From positions 1 to 64,000 of the forward strand of contig JAWZYV010012395.1 in assembly GCA_038373885.1 (NCBI GenBank): a stretch of DNA of 64,000 nt, in the 5' to 3' direction. The stretch comes from Cheiracanthium punctorium (taxonomy: Eukaryota; Arthropoda; Arachnida; Araneae; Cheiracanthiidae). Below are positions 20,540 to 31,994 of the stretch, in pieces. Under the pieces are notes generated by a model. It was not told the origin of the DNA and searched no databases. It was given only the letters and a program-made list of their open reading frames with translations. Position 1 is the first letter of the stretch; each line of letters begins with the position of its first letter. A program made the position numbers and the translations under genes.

Positions 20540-20720
20540 TACAAATAAAGCTGGGAACTGTGCTCCAGCCATTGTGGCAATAGCGAGTCAATAAAAATTT
20601 CCCCTCCTTCTGTGTAAAAATAAAAGCTCTATCATTTTTGTAAATAGAGAAATTATGTTGTTAAGTCCACAAGGATTCAATAAGTATTGGTGTAAATATT
20701 CTTGGCTACATATATATATA

Positions 20721-20839
20721 CAGTTGGCTCTCTGTTTAACATCTTTCAAGGAACCGTGAAAATATGAAAAATCGTTCCTTAAATAGAGATCTTCCATAAA
20801 CAGAATTTGTAAAAGAATAACATTTCCCTCTACACTTTG
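20721..20839 (+). mobile_element. Left terminus of a pogo-like element
   Basis: CAGTTGGCTCTCTGTTTAA begins at 20721 after a TA-rich track. It is mirrored at 37957-37983, where the reverse complement reads CAGTTGACTCTCTGTTTAA followed by TA. The two may be the ends of one old DNA transposon later split by LINE A. See the finding for this pair. Confidence 0.45.
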
Positions 20840-21432
20840 CCCCTCAGGGGGAAGACCTACTCTAGGTCTTTACGGGTGTCGCAATCCCGGGGCCCTAGCG
20901 ATCTTTCGCTCCTCTTTGTTCTACCCTCCTCTCCTCTTAGCTGTCTCCTTCCTTTTCCCCCTCAGTGTAGTTTCCTCTTTGGAGGTGAGGGCCCCCCCTT
21001 AGAAGCTGCGGTCGCCCTGTGCCATAAGCTTCTATTGGCGGAAAACTACCCACGTGTTAGCCGTGCGTGGTGACCCGTGTCCCCGGAAATGGGGAACCTG
21101 GTAATTGAGGGGTGTTAACGTAGGGGAAATCATCTGAATGGCATTTCCATTGGGACGGGATCAACCTCAACACATTACTTTGGCCTCGGCTTCGGGTAAA
21201 CGGAAGGTACACAGCGTTCCCCTGTGTATCAATCGGCTGGTGGTACTGACTTGTTCAACTGCTAGGGATCAAGCAATCGGTCTTCTGCTGGGCACGTCGT
21301 TAAGGGTGGACGCTGCTTACAGGGATGTACTGTGCGCGTATAGACCCGGCTAGCACTGGTGCAAGTATAAGCATCCCCTTGTTGGGCTCCGTGGTGGGTA
21401 GTGCGGCCGGGTCCGAACATCTTTTCTCCAAC

Positions 21433-22671
21433 ATGGCTATGAAATTTTCTTCTTCTCCCAATCCACCATCTGAGACAACTATTCTGCAATCAATAAACAA
21501 AGAAAACATGGATTCTCAATTTACTAATACAAATGCTTGATTCTTCATCATTCACATAGTTGCAGGTACCTTCCATGAAATATCACCATTCCTTATCCAC
21601 AAATGCATCACATCCAATGTAGGTGAAGTTAAAAAAGTAAAAAAATTAAGATCTGGAGACCTCCTGGTAGAAGTATCAAACAACAGACAAGCCTCAAAAA
21701 TAATGCAAATAAAGAATTTTGGACTAAAATCTGTAACAGTGTCACCCCATACATCCTTAAATACATCCAGAGGAGTCATATCAGAACCCGAACTTTTACA
21801 CTGCTCTGAATCCGAAATATTAGAAAACCTGAGAGACGAAAGTGTATGCGCAGTTCGTCGAATCACTATTCGTCGCAATAACCAACTTATTAACACTAAA
21901 CATATAGTCTTAACCTTTCAGTCTCCAACTATTCCATCTCATATAAAAGCCGGCTATCTATTATGCCCAGTTAGACCATACATACCAAATCCTATCCGTT
22001 GCTTCCAGTGTCAAAGGTTCGGTCATACCAAAACCTCCTGTCGTGGATCACCGGCTTGCGCCCGCTGTGGTGCCTCTGGCCACGACAGTGAAACCTGCTC
22101 AGCACCTGCAAAATGTGTAAACTGCACACAGGAACATCCATCTTACTCAAAGTCCTGCCCAAAATGGGCATTTGAAAAAGAAATTCAATCCCTGCTCGCC
22201 TCTCAAAGACTTTCCTATTCTGATGCCCGTAAAATAATAGAAGCTCGCACACCAAAATCTGGCCTATCCTATGCTGCTGCAGTAAAATCTACTAACTCAA
22301 TAGCTACTCAGACTGATCCACCAACCAATACTTCCACCACAAACACCTCAATGAGTAAACAAACAGCACCTAAACCAAATAAATCTTGCTCCTTATCCCA
22401 GAAAAATCCTCCAAAGAAAAAGGTACCAAGCAATAGCTACACCAAAGTTAGACCTCTGCTCACTAAAACAGCTTCCTACAAATCAAAACACAATAAATCT
22501 AGCATGAAAAAAGTACCTCCACAACCACAAATTGATGACACTATTTTAAACCTAGCCCCATCAGAATCCGAAATAAGTGATGAAGAATCAATGGAACACG
22601 ACGAAATCAAACCTCCAGATATTCCCGCAGGGATTCCAACTAAGAAGATGCACGATGGCCATATCACTTAA
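21433..22671 (+). pseudogene. LINE A ORF1 (zinc-knuckle RNA-binding protein), one nonsense codon
   Basis: A 412-codon frame from ATG 21433, interrupted by TGA at 21538-21540, where the other copies have an Arg codon (CGA) in NARFF. Beyond it the protein is intact: a conserved N-terminal RNA-binding region (LLHCSESEILENL), then three knuckles, CFQCQRFGHTKTSC, CARCGASGHDSETC and CVNCTQEHPSYSKSC, then a Ser/Pro/Lys-rich tail with an acidic end. Proteins of this type coat LINE RNA as ribonucleoprotein. The stop TAA is followed two bases later by the ORF2 ATG (TAATTATG). Confidence 0.88.
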
Positions 22672-22673
22672 TT

Positions 22674-23053
22674 ATGGCATTGTTGCTCTCTTGGAACTGC
22701 CACGGTTTCCTAAATAAAGTTGACGACCTCAAAACTTTAATTTACGATCATAATCCCGCTTGCCTCGCTCTCCAAGAAACCTACCTTACAACCAATAGAC
22801 AATATTCTATCCGTAATTACTCTATACTCCGCAAGGACTATGAGCTCAGTGGTAGGGCCTCTGGCGGAGTGGCCCTAATGGTTAACTGTAATTACCCTTA
22901 TCAAACCCTCAACCTCAATACTTGTCTCCAGGCTGTTGCTGCCCGTATCCTTCTGAAACACCTTACTACTGTGTGCTGTATTTATCTACCTCCAAATACT
23001 TCCATTAGCCAATCATCCCTCAATAATCTTGTTCAACAACTCCCCTCACCGTT
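22674..23053 (+). pseudogene. LINE A ORF2, 5' part (endonuclease N-terminus)
   Basis: Begins MALLLSWNCHGFLNK, the first block of the APE-type endonuclease, with LQET supplying the catalytic Glu. It stops after LVQQLPSP in the duplicated target CCCCTCACCGTT, where LINE B is inserted. The frame is recovered exactly at 28771 (phase preserved). Confidence 0.9.
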
Positions 23054-23602
23054 CCCCCTCAGGGGGAAGACCTACTTTAGGTCTTTACGGGTGTCGCAAT
23101 CCCGGGGCCCCAGCGATCTTTCGCTTTTCTTTGTTCTACCCTCCTCTCCTCTTAGCTGTATCCTTCCTTTTCCCCCTCAGTGTAGTTTCCTCTGTGGAGG
23201 TGAGGGCCCCCCTTTAGAAGCTGCGGCCGCCCTGTGCCGTCAGCTTCTATTGGCGGAAAACTACCCACGTGTTTGCCGTGCGTGGAGACCCGTGTCCCCG
23301 GAAATGGGGATCCTGGTAATTGAGGGGTCTTTTCTCCAACACATTGCTTTGGCCTCGGCTTCGGGTAAACGGGAGGTACACAGCGTTCCCCTGTGTATCA
23401 ATCGGCTGGTGGTACTGATTTCGATCAACTGCTAGGGATCAAGCAATCGGACATCTACTGGGCACGTCGTTAAGGGTGGATGCTGCCTAAGGGATGTACT
23501 GTGAGCGTATAGACCCGACTAGCACTGGTGTGCAATTGCACATCCCCTCGTTGGGCTCCGTGGTGGGTGGTGCGGTCGGGTCCGAATTTCAATTCCCCCA
23601 AC
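23054..23602 (+). promoter_or_regulatory. LINE B 5' UTR (structured, strongly conserved)
   Basis: About 550 bp. Potential hairpins include GACCT-ACTTT-AGGTC near the start, CGGG/CCCG around GTGTCGCAAT, and CCCC-GGAAAT-GGGG (also kept in the other copies, CCCC-GGAAAA-GGGG in F). At 23527-23544 a near-perfect 18-nt palindrome lies about 58 nt before the ORF1 ATG. The first ~275 bp match LINE F almost base for base. LINE internal promoters lie in such 5' UTRs; that role is inferred. Confidence 0.6.
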
Positions 23603-24828
23603 ATGGCTATGAAAAATTCTTCGTCTATCGTCAATGGCCCGCTGTCAACTTCTAATGAACACATCGATTCACAATTAGTACACATGAACGCTCGATTCTT
23701 CATCGTTCACTACGTTGAAGGTAATTTTAATGAAACATCCCCTTTTCTAATACATAAATGTATCACCGACAATGTAGGAGAAGTAAAAAAAGTAAAAAAA
23801 TTAAGATCTGGAGACCTGTTAGTAGAAGTATCAAACAATAGACAAGCTTCCAAAATAATGAAAATTAAAAACTTCGGCCTAAAAACTGTTACAGTGACCC
23901 CTCATACATCCTTAAACATCTCACGAGGGGTCGTATCGGAACCCGAACTTTTACACTGCTCTGAAGCTGAAATATTAGAAAACCTAACAGATGACAAAGT
24001 AAGTGCCGTTCGTCGAATCACTATTCGACGCAATAATCAAATAATCAAAACTAAACATATTATCTTAACTTTTCAGTCACCCACTATTCCATCTCATATT
24101 AAAGCTGGCTATTTATTATGCCCCGTGAGACCATATGTACCAAATCCAATCCGTTGCTTCCAGTGTCAAAAGTTCGGCCATACTAAAACCTCCTGTCGTG
24201 GGTCACCTGCCTGTGCTCGCTGTGGTGCTTCTGACCACGACAGTGAGTCCTGCTCTGCAGCTCCAAAGTGCGTAAACTGTAAAGAGGAACATCCTTCATA
24301 CTCCAGATCTTGCCCGAAATGGGCGTTTGAAAAAGAAATTCAGTCCCTACGTGCCTCTCAAAGACTCTCATATCCGGAAGCCCGTAAGATAATAGAAAGC
24401 CGGACACCAACACCTGTTTATCTTATGCAGCTGCAACAAAATCAACTAAAACAATAGCAACTCAAACTGAATTACCAAAATCCGTACCGGTCTCCTTTCC
24501 TTCTGCAACAGCCCAAATACCTAAACAATCAATCTCTAATCAGAATAAATCCTCCACAGCTCCACATAAACATATATCAAAGAAAAACTCTCAAAATGTT
24601 AACTCCACCCGACCACAAATAAAAAAGTCTTCTGTCTACCGAACAAAGTACAACAAACCCAAAATCAAACATGTCCCACCACAACGCCCTATAGATGACA
24701 CTATCCTACACTTGGACCCTTCTGACTCAGAAATGTCAGATCTTCCCATGGATGATGACGACATTCCTAGCACCCCTCTCAAGCCTACGGGGATTAAGAG
24801 CAAGATGAGCATCATCCCAAATACATGA
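23603..24828 (+). pseudogene. LINE B ORF1, single frameshift
   Basis: ATG at 23603 (MAMKNSSS). Three zinc knuckles: CFQCQKFGHTKTSC, CARCGASDHDSESC and CVNCKEEHPSYSRSC. Compared with LINE D, one G is missing near 24414 (ACACCTGTTT against ACACCTGGTTT). This turns the frame into a short out-of-frame end (stop at 24455-24457). The rest of the frame remains readable to the TGA at 24826-24828, which overlaps the ORF2 ATG as ATGA. The protein closely resembles LINE D ORF1. Confidence 0.88.
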
Positions 24829-27800
24829 TTATGGCTCTGCTGCTATCCTGGAACTGCCACGGTTTCCTAAATAAAAACGATGACCTCAAAACATTAATTT
24901 ACAATCACAATCCCGCTTGTATTGCCCTGCAGGAAACTTTCCTTAAAACTAATAGACACACAAACATCCGTAACTACGCCATCCTTCGCAAGGACAATGA
25001 AATCAATGATAGGGCCACAGGTGGAATTGCCCTATTAATTAACAATAGCTATCCTCACACTATGGTCAATCTTAACACAAATCTCCAAGCAGTCGCCACT
25101 CGTATTCAATTAAAACAACTCACAACAGTATGCAGTATATACCTCCCTCCTAGTGAAGTAATAAGCCAAACATCCCTCAATAGTCTCATCCAGCAACTTC
25201 CTCCTCCTTTCATCCTCCTTGGTGACATGAACGCTCATAGTCCTTTGTGGGGAAGCAAGGACACCAACAATAGAGGCCTTCAAATAGAGCAACTTCTCAC
25301 TGACTTCTCCCTTTGCTGCATGAATAATGGCGACAATACTTACTTTCACTACCCAACTAAAACTTTCCATGCAATAGACCTTGCCATCTGCTCTCCTCCA
25401 ATCCTCCCGCTGTATAACTTCTCTGTATCTGGTGATTTACATAACAGTGATCATTTTCCGATTATTCTCTCACCTTTGTATCAGAATCCAAACCAAACTT
25501 CAAAAATACCGAGATACATTCATGACAAAGCAGATTGGCAGGCTTTCACCTCCCTGTCAACAATATCCCCAAATATCATAGAAGGCACTATTGATGAGGT
25601 CGTTGAAACAATAACTACCACCATCATTAAGGCAGCAGACCATAGTATTCCGAAATCGGGCACAAGCTGTCGCAGAAATAAAAAACCGTGGTGGAACGAG
25701 GCATGCACCCTAGCAAAAAAGCAGCAGCAGAAAGCCTGGGGTACCTTCCGCCGATATCCCACAACAGAAAATCTTATTGCTTTTAAAAAAGCAAAAGCAG
25801 TCGCCCGCAAGGTGAGGCGGCAATCCCAAAAGGAATCATGGATGCAATATGTCTCCAGCATTACAACATCAATTTCTAGTAAGGAGCTATGGACCAAAAC
25901 AAAAAGAGCTATGGGAATATACAACAACCATACAATACCCTGCCTTTCCATCAATAACAAAATTATCTCTGATACCACAGACATTGCAAATACCATCGGC
26001 GAAACTTTGGCTCTATCCTCTTGCAGTACCTCTTACTCAAATACCTTTTATACCCATAAACTGCAATCTGAACGGCAAAAACTAAATTTTAAAACCTCCT
26101 CGCAGCTCTCCTACAATAGTATCTTTACAATCCATGAACTCACCAATCAACTCAGACAGTTACCGAATACTTCTCCTGGTCCCGATGGTATCACGTATGA
26201 AATGCTAAAACACCTTTCTCATGATTCCCTTGCAAATTTACTTAAGCTTTTTAATAGAATCTGGAACGAACATACCTTTCCTTCCTCCTGGAGAAACGCC
26301 ATAGTCATACCCTTTCCAAAACCCGGAAAAGACACTTCCAATCCTAATAACTACAGACCCATAGCCCTTACTAGTTGCCTTTGCAAACTGCTGGAGAAAA
26401 TGATCAATGCACGCTTAGTTTACGTTTTAGAAACAGAGGGCCATATACACCCCTACCAAAGTGGCTTCCGCAGGGGCAGATCAACTGTTGACAACATACT
26501 ATATCTAGAAACTCAAATTCGTAACGCTTTCTTAAGAAGAAACCACTTAATATCTATTTTCTTTGACATAGAAAAGGCATACGACAAGACCTGGAGATAT
26601 GGTATCCTCCGGGATCTCCATAATCTAGGCTTCCGTGGCAACCTTCCAATCTTTATCCAGAACTTCCTTTCACTTCGAAATTTCAGAGTACAAATAAATG
26701 GCATTCAATCTAATAGATTCGTTCAAGAAGAGGGCGTGCCTCAGGGCTCAGTCTTAAGTGTTACCCTCTTTTCAATAAAAATCAATAACATTCTCACTCA
26801 ACTACCTCCATCTGTACACGGAAGCCTATACGTCGATGACCTTCAAATTTCTTGTCAAGGAAAGGACATGCGTTACATTGAGCGTCAGCTCCAAAACACC
26901 ATCAATCGCATCCTAAAATGGTGTACCACAAACGGGTTTAACATTTCAGCAGAAAAGACTGTCAGCACGCACTTTTGTCGTTTACGTGGGATCCATCCCG
27001 ATCCTGAGCTCTATGTGGGTAGCTCAAAACTAGAAATACGTGACTCCACAAAATTTTTAGGGATATACTTCGATAAGAAACTGACATTCACAAATCATAT
27101 CTCATATATCCGCAACAAGTGTGAAAAGGACCTAAATATCCTAAAGGTATTAACCAACACTTCTTGGGGAGCGGAGCGTGACGCCCTGTTGCGGATCTAC
27201 CGTGCAGTAATTCGTTCCAAAATCGATTACGCCTGTGGTATATATGGATCTGCTTGCAGGTCAACAATAAAAAAACTTGACACAGTGCATCACACCGCAC
27301 TACGCATTTGTTCCGGAGCTTTTAGAACATCACCTTTACAAAGTCTTTTTATCACTTGTCATGAGCCTTCTCTCACCCACATCCGTCACAAGCTGTCATT
27401 AAACAGCTATTTTCGCATCCTTTCTCATCCATCCCACCCATTGAAGGACTCTTTTTTGGACACTCGCCTGGACCGTCTGTACGGAAATCGGCCCTCATGT
27501 ACTCCTCCTTTTGGACTAAGAATGCGTAGGAGCCTTGTTGGTACCCAACTGGAGAATGTCAAAGTCTTTCCTTGTTCCCTTCACGAAATTCCGCCATGGA
27601 CTACACTGCAGACGTCATACCTCCAACCATTCAATGGCTTCATAAAACAGGATACCGACCCCAAAATTTATCAACAGTTATTCCAAGATCACCAAAACAC
27701 ATATAAGAAATATAAAGAAATATACACTGATGGTTCAAAATCTGATAATTATGTTGGCTTTGCCTTTGTCGAAAATAACCATACCTGCAGCTATACTCTT

Positions 27801-28508
27801 CCTCCGTTCTGTTCCATATTTACAGCTGAATTACTGGCCATCCATGAAAGCCTTTTATACATTTCTAGAATGAACACCAACAGATTTACCATCTACTCTG
27901 ACTCCCTCAGTGTACTAGAAAATCTACAATCAGGCTCCACTACTCATAGCTATATTCCCAAAGTGCTACACATGCACGAACAGCTGACAAATCGTGGGTA
28001 CGACATTCTCCTCTGCTGGGTACCCAGTCATACTGGGATACCGGGTAATGATAAGGCGGACACATTAGCCAGGCATGCTACAATCCCGTATACTGGCTAT
28101 CTCTCATACGAGGATATAAAGTCTGGCATTTCTAGCATAATAAAAAGCAGTTGGATCAATAAATGGGCAGGTGAAGCCGAAAACAAACTGCATTCTATCC
28201 GAACTGATCTCACTCATTGGCCATCCCTTTCATATCGAAAGCAGGATGTCATATTAACTCGTCTCCGCATTGGTCACACGAGACTCACCCACAGACACCT
28301 ACTCCTGGGTGAACCTGCTCCAGAGTGTTCACATTGTCATACTCACCTTACCATTCGTCACATTTTAACTTCTTGTACAGCTTTTAATAATTTTTACCAA
28401 ATATTTTTTAACTGTTCTCATCCCAAACTTGACGATATATTGGGTGAAACCCCTCACTGTAATTTATTTTCATTTCTTCGACGTATCAATCTGTTTTACT
28501 CAGTGTGA
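24825..28508 (+). CDS. LINE B ORF2: endonuclease, reverse transcriptase, RNase H (intact)
   Basis: 1227 residues with no internal stop. The APE endonuclease spans ~1-225: SWNCHG, LQET (Glu ~37), LLGDMNAHS (~132) and NSDHFPI (~207). RT spans ~440-760: SPGPDG (~449), FFDIEKAYD, GVPQGSVLS, and YVDDLQI (~668). RNase H has Asp in YTDGSK (~966), Glu in TAELLA (~1000), Asp in YSDSLS (~1023) and Asp in GNDKADTL (~1077). A C-terminal zinc motif, CSHCHTHLTIRHILTSC (~1167), is typical of I-group ORF2. The protein nicks target DNA and copies LINE RNA from the nick. Start at ATG 24825 overlaps the ORF1 stop. Confidence 0.95.
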   Translation: MIMALLLSWNCHGFLNKNDDLKTLIYNHNPACIALQETFLKTNRHTNIRNYAILRKDNEINDRATGGIALLINNSYPHTMVNLNTNLQAVATRIQLKQLTTVCSIYLPPSEVISQTSLNSLIQQLPPPFILLGDMNAHSPLWGSKDTNNRGLQIEQLLTDFSLCCMNNGDNTYFHYPTKTFHAIDLAICSPPILPLYNFSVSGDLHNSDHFPIILSPLYQNPNQTSKIPRYIHDKADWQAFTSLSTISPNIIEGTIDEVVETITTTIIKAADHSIPKSGTSCRRNKKPWWNEACTLAKKQQQKAWGTFRRYPTTENLIAFKKAKAVARKVRRQSQKESWMQYVSSITTSISSKELWTKTKRAMGIYNNHTIPCLSINNKIISDTTDIANTIGETLALSSCSTSYSNTFYTHKLQSERQKLNFKTSSQLSYNSIFTIHELTNQLRQLPNTSPGPDGITYEMLKHLSHDSLANLLKLFNRIWNEHTFPSSWRNAIVIPFPKPGKDTSNPNNYRPIALTSCLCKLLEKMINARLVYVLETEGHIHPYQSGFRRGRSTVDNILYLETQIRNAFLRRNHLISIFFDIEKAYDKTWRYGILRDLHNLGFRGNLPIFIQNFLSLRNFRVQINGIQSNRFVQEEGVPQGSVLSVTLFSIKINNILTQLPPSVHGSLYVDDLQISCQGKDMRYIERQLQNTINRILKWCTTNGFNISAEKTVSTHFCRLRGIHPDPELYVGSSKLEIRDSTKFLGIYFDKKLTFTNHISYIRNKCEKDLNILKVLTNTSWGAERDALLRIYRAVIRSKIDYACGIYGSACRSTIKKLDTVHHTALRICSGAFRTSPLQSLFITCHEPSLTHIRHKLSLNSYFRILSHPSHPLKDSFLDTRLDRLYGNRPSCTPPFGLRMRRSLVGTQLENVKVFPCSLHEIPPWTTLQTSYLQPFNGFIKQDTDPKIYQQLFQDHQNTYKKYKEIYTDGSKSDNYVGFAFVENNHTCSYTLPPFCSIFTAELLAIHESLLYISRMNTNRFTIYSDSLSVLENLQSGSTTHSYIPKVLHMHEQLTNRGYDILLCWVPSHTGIPGNDKADTLARHATIPYTGYLSYEDIKSGISSIIKSSWINKWAGEAENKLHSIRTDLTHWPSLSYRKQDVILTRLRIGHTRLTHRHLLLGEPAPECSHCHTHLTIRHILTSCTAFNNFYQIFFNCSHPKLDDILGETPHCNLFSFLRRINLFYSV

Positions 28509-28758
28509 AATATACACCTTTCTCTGACTGGTATCTGGATGGGAGCCCCCATCCAGACGTCCTTGGCTCACTTTTATCTACTTTTTACCTTTCTACAATT
28601 AGATTTTATCAGTTTTAGACCTTACGGATTTTAGCTTTACGTGTTTTATACAACAACTTTTACGCGAAAGCGTTATTTTATTCTAAATACACATAGTCTG
28701 GCGCAGTATGTCCTTTCTGGACCTTGTGCCATTAAAAACAAACCAACCAACCAACCAA
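28509..28758 (+). promoter_or_regulatory. LINE B 3' UTR with two hairpins and (AACC)n tail
   Basis: A perfect 10-bp stem TCTGGATGGG-AGCC-CCCATCCAGA lies at 28534-28557. At 28700-28730 a compound stem-loop (GGCGCA/TGTGCC outer, GTCC-TTTCT-GGAC inner) sits just before ATTAAA and the tail of AACC units. The terminal stem-loop is identical in E and F. LINE 3' structures of this kind are recognised by the element's RT; that use is inferred here. Confidence 0.65.
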
Positions 28759-28770
28759 CCCCTCACCGTT

Positions 28771-31700
28771 CATTCTTCTCGGTGACATGAATGCTCATAG
28801 TCTGTTGTGGGGTAGCAAAGACACTAACAACAGAGGCCATCGTATCGAACAACTCATTAAAGATTTCTCCCTGTGCATCATGAATAATGGTGATAATACT
28901 TATTTCCATCTTCCCACAAAGTCCTTCCATGCCATAGACCTTGCCATTTGTTCTCCTCAAATCCTGCCATTATATAACTTCTCTGTATCCAGTGATCTAC
29001 ACAATAGCGATCACTTTCCAATCCTTCTCTCACCTCTGTACCAATATTCAACCCAGAAATTTACCACACCCCGTTATCACTATGTTAAAGCTGACTGGAA
29101 AACTTTCACCTCACTCGCTATTATCTCTTCAGACACCATTAAAGGCAATATTGACGAGGTCGTGGATACTGTGACATCCATCATCCTTAAAGCTGCGGAG
29201 GCAAGTATTCCAAAATCCAGAACCAACTCTCGAAGAAATAAAAAACCGTGGTGGGATCCAAAATGCACGCTCGCCAAAAAGCAGCAACAAAAGGCATGGA
29301 ACACCTTTCGCCGGTGTCCAACCACTGCAAATCTCATTCTTTTCAAGAAAGCCAAGGCACATTCTAGGAAAACAAGGCGGCTTGCACAAAAAAATTCTTG
29401 GATCCAATATGTGTCTAACATCTCTACCTCAACCTCTGGTAAGGAGCTATGGGCAAAAACAAAAAGAGCCACGGGAATCTATAGTAACCATGCAATAGCC
29501 TGCCTCTCCCTTAATAACCAAATAATATCAGATACAAAAAACATCACAAATGCTATTGGAGAAACACTCTCTTTTAACTCCTGCAGCACTTCCTACTCGA
29601 ATACTTTCCTTCCATATAAACAACAGTCTGAACGGCAAAGGATAACTTTTAACACCGCTACCTACTTTGCTTACAATAGTGCCTTTACCATCCATGAACT
29701 CAACAAATATCTAAAACAGTCTACAAATACATCTCCAGGCCCTGATGGTATTACGTATGAAATGTTGAAACATCTTTCCCACGGCTCTTTACTTAATCTC
29801 TTACAGTTACATAATAGAATCTGGAGCGAACATACCTTCCCTAACTCCTGGAGAAATGCAATAGTCATTCCCATTCTGAAACCTAATAAGGATCCATCTA
29901 ACCCCAGTAATTACCGACCCATAGCCCTCACCAGTTGCCTATGCAAACTGGTGGAGAAGATGATCAATGCACGCCTTGTTTACGTCTTGGAAAATGAGGG
30001 CCATCTACACCCTTTTCAGAGCGGCTTCCGCAGGGGAAGATCAACTATTGACAATGTAATATACCTAGAGTCCCAAATTCGCACTGCTTTTTTAAGGAGG
30101 AATCACTTGGTCTCCATTTTCTTCGATATGGAGAAGGCGTATGACCGGACCTGGCGGTATGGTGGCGGCTGGGACTCTGCGATCTCCATACCTTAGGCTT
30201 CCGCGGCAACCTTCCGATTTTTATGCAGAATTTCCTCTCCCAGCGCTACTTTAGGGTCCGTATTAACGGTACTCAATCTGATCGCTTTGTCCAAAAAGAG
30301 GGTGTTCCACAAGGCTCCGTTCTTAGTGTCACCCTCTTTGCTATAAAAATTAATAATATTCTCACACAACTTCCTCCGACTGTAAATGGTTGCTTGTATG
30401 TCGACGACCTACAAATCTTCTGTCAGGGGAAAGACATGCGGTACATTGAGCGCCAACTTCAAAATACCATCAATAGGATTCTAAACTGGTGTAACAAAAA
30501 TGGCTTCAACATCTCTGCAGAAAAGACTGTAGCTATACACTTCTGCCGCATCCGTGGGATCCATCCAGATCCTGATCTCTATCTGGGTCACTCTAAAATA
30601 AAAGTAAATGACTCCACTAAATTTTTAGGTGTATATCTCGACAAAAAACTTACGTTTGCTAACCACATTTCCTATATCCGCAGCAAGTGCGAAAAAAATC
30701 TTAATATCTTAAAAGTATTGACCAATACCTCTTGGGGGGCTGAACGAGATGCCCTTCTGCGCATCTACCGGGCTGTTATATGCTCAAAATTGGATTACTG
30801 CTGCTGCATATATGGGTCTGCCCGCCAATCAGTTTTAAAGAAGCTTGACACTGTCCATCATACCGCACTGCGCATTTGCTCCGGTGCTTTCCGGACGTCG
30901 CCTGTACAGTCTCTCTATATCATTTGTCATGAGCCATCTCTCACCCACATACGTCATAAACTATCACTAAATACATACTTTCGTATACTCTCTTATCCCT
31001 CGCACCCATTGACAAACGTTTCAACAAATCACCTAGAACGTTTTTATTCTAACCGTCCATCTTGTATTCCTCCTTTGGGCCTGCGGATTCGTCAAAGTCT
31101 TAGTGGAACCCAGTTAGCAGATGTTAAAGTCTGCGCTAACTCTCCTCTTGAACCACCTTGGGCAGCCTCTCAGATTTTATACATCCAACCCTTCAAAGGC
31201 TTTACCAAGCAGAATACAGATCCACAAATATACCAGCAACTCTTCCAACATGAAAAACACAAGAACAAACACCAAGAAGAAATCTACACGGATGGCTCTA
31301 AATGTGGGAATCATGTTGGCTTTGCCTATGTTAGCTGTTCTCAATCCTGCAGTTACACACTCCCTGCCTTCTGCTCTGTTTTTACAGCTGAATTGCTCGC
31401 CATTTATGAAAGCCTTTTACACATATCTCGTACCAACAAAAAACATTTTATTATTTATTCAGATTCTTTAAGTGCCCTGGAAAGCCTGAAATCCGACTCT
31501 ATTCTGCACAGCTACAGAGCCAAAGTCCAACAACTGTATAGCCACCTAACAAACCGTGGCTTTGTTATCTGTTTCTGCTGGGTTCCTAGTCATGTTGGGA
31601 TCTCGGGCAATGAAGAGGCCGATGCTTTGGCAAAGCATGCTACTAACCCTTATCCAGAACCATTACCCTACACTGACATAAAATCTGGCATATCGAACAG

Positions 31701-31994
31701 CATAGAAGAAAGTTGGTTCAATGAGTGGAGCTGTCAAACTAGTAATAAACTTCACACCATCCATCCCTCCATCACCCACTGGCTATCGCAGCCTTACCGC
31801 AAATTTGACGTCATTTTGACTCGCCTTCGAATCGGCCACACGAGGCTTACTCACAAACACCTTCTTCTTGGAGAGCCTGCCCCTCCGTGTACACACTGCA
31901 ATACGCATCTTACTATATGTCATATTCTAACCTCTTGTACAGCTTTTAACAATTTTTATCATACTTATTTTAACTGTTCTCATCCCAAACTTGA
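28771..31994 (+). pseudogene. LINE A ORF2, 3' part (endonuclease C-terminus, RT, RNase H)
   Basis: Resumes the A frame after LINE B with ILLGDMNAHS. An 8-nt insertion near 30162-30182 shifts the frame just after the FFDMEKAYD block of RT; the second frame continues from about 30200. YVDDLQI, YTDGSK, TAELLA, YSDSLS and GNEEADAL are all present. The zinc motif CTHCNTHLTICHILTSC is complete. The sequence ends at HPKLD, where LINE C begins at 31995. Confidence 0.88.

Larger units (their letters stand above)
23054..28758 (+). mobile_element. LINE B: full-length element inserted in LINE A ORF2
   Basis: 5705 bp from the CCCCCTCAGGGGG start to the (AACC)n end. It is flanked by CCCCTCACCGTT at 23042-23053 and 28759-28770, a perfect 12-bp target duplication. 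5' UTR, ORF1 (one frameshift), ORF2 (intact, 1227 residues) and 3' UTR are all present. Confidence 0.95.

Noticed and set aside
20840..21000. HDV-like self-cleaving ribozyme at the LINE 5' end
   Set aside because: Some LINEs carry one, and this end is rich in stems, but I could not lay out the double-pseudoknot pairing; no claim made.
20837..21353. Open frames through LINE 5' UTRs (also 22.9-23.4 kb, 42358-42798, 50484-50816)
   Set aside because: They translate the conserved 5' UTR, often in differing frames between copies; conservation is at the nucleotide and structure level.
23528..23602. GTG-initiated N-terminal extension of LINE ORF1 (CNCT-P-RWAPWW)
   Set aside because: Starts at GTG inside the conserved hairpin; the first ATG downstream is at the same place in all elements (MA or MD start), so the extension is treated as UTR.
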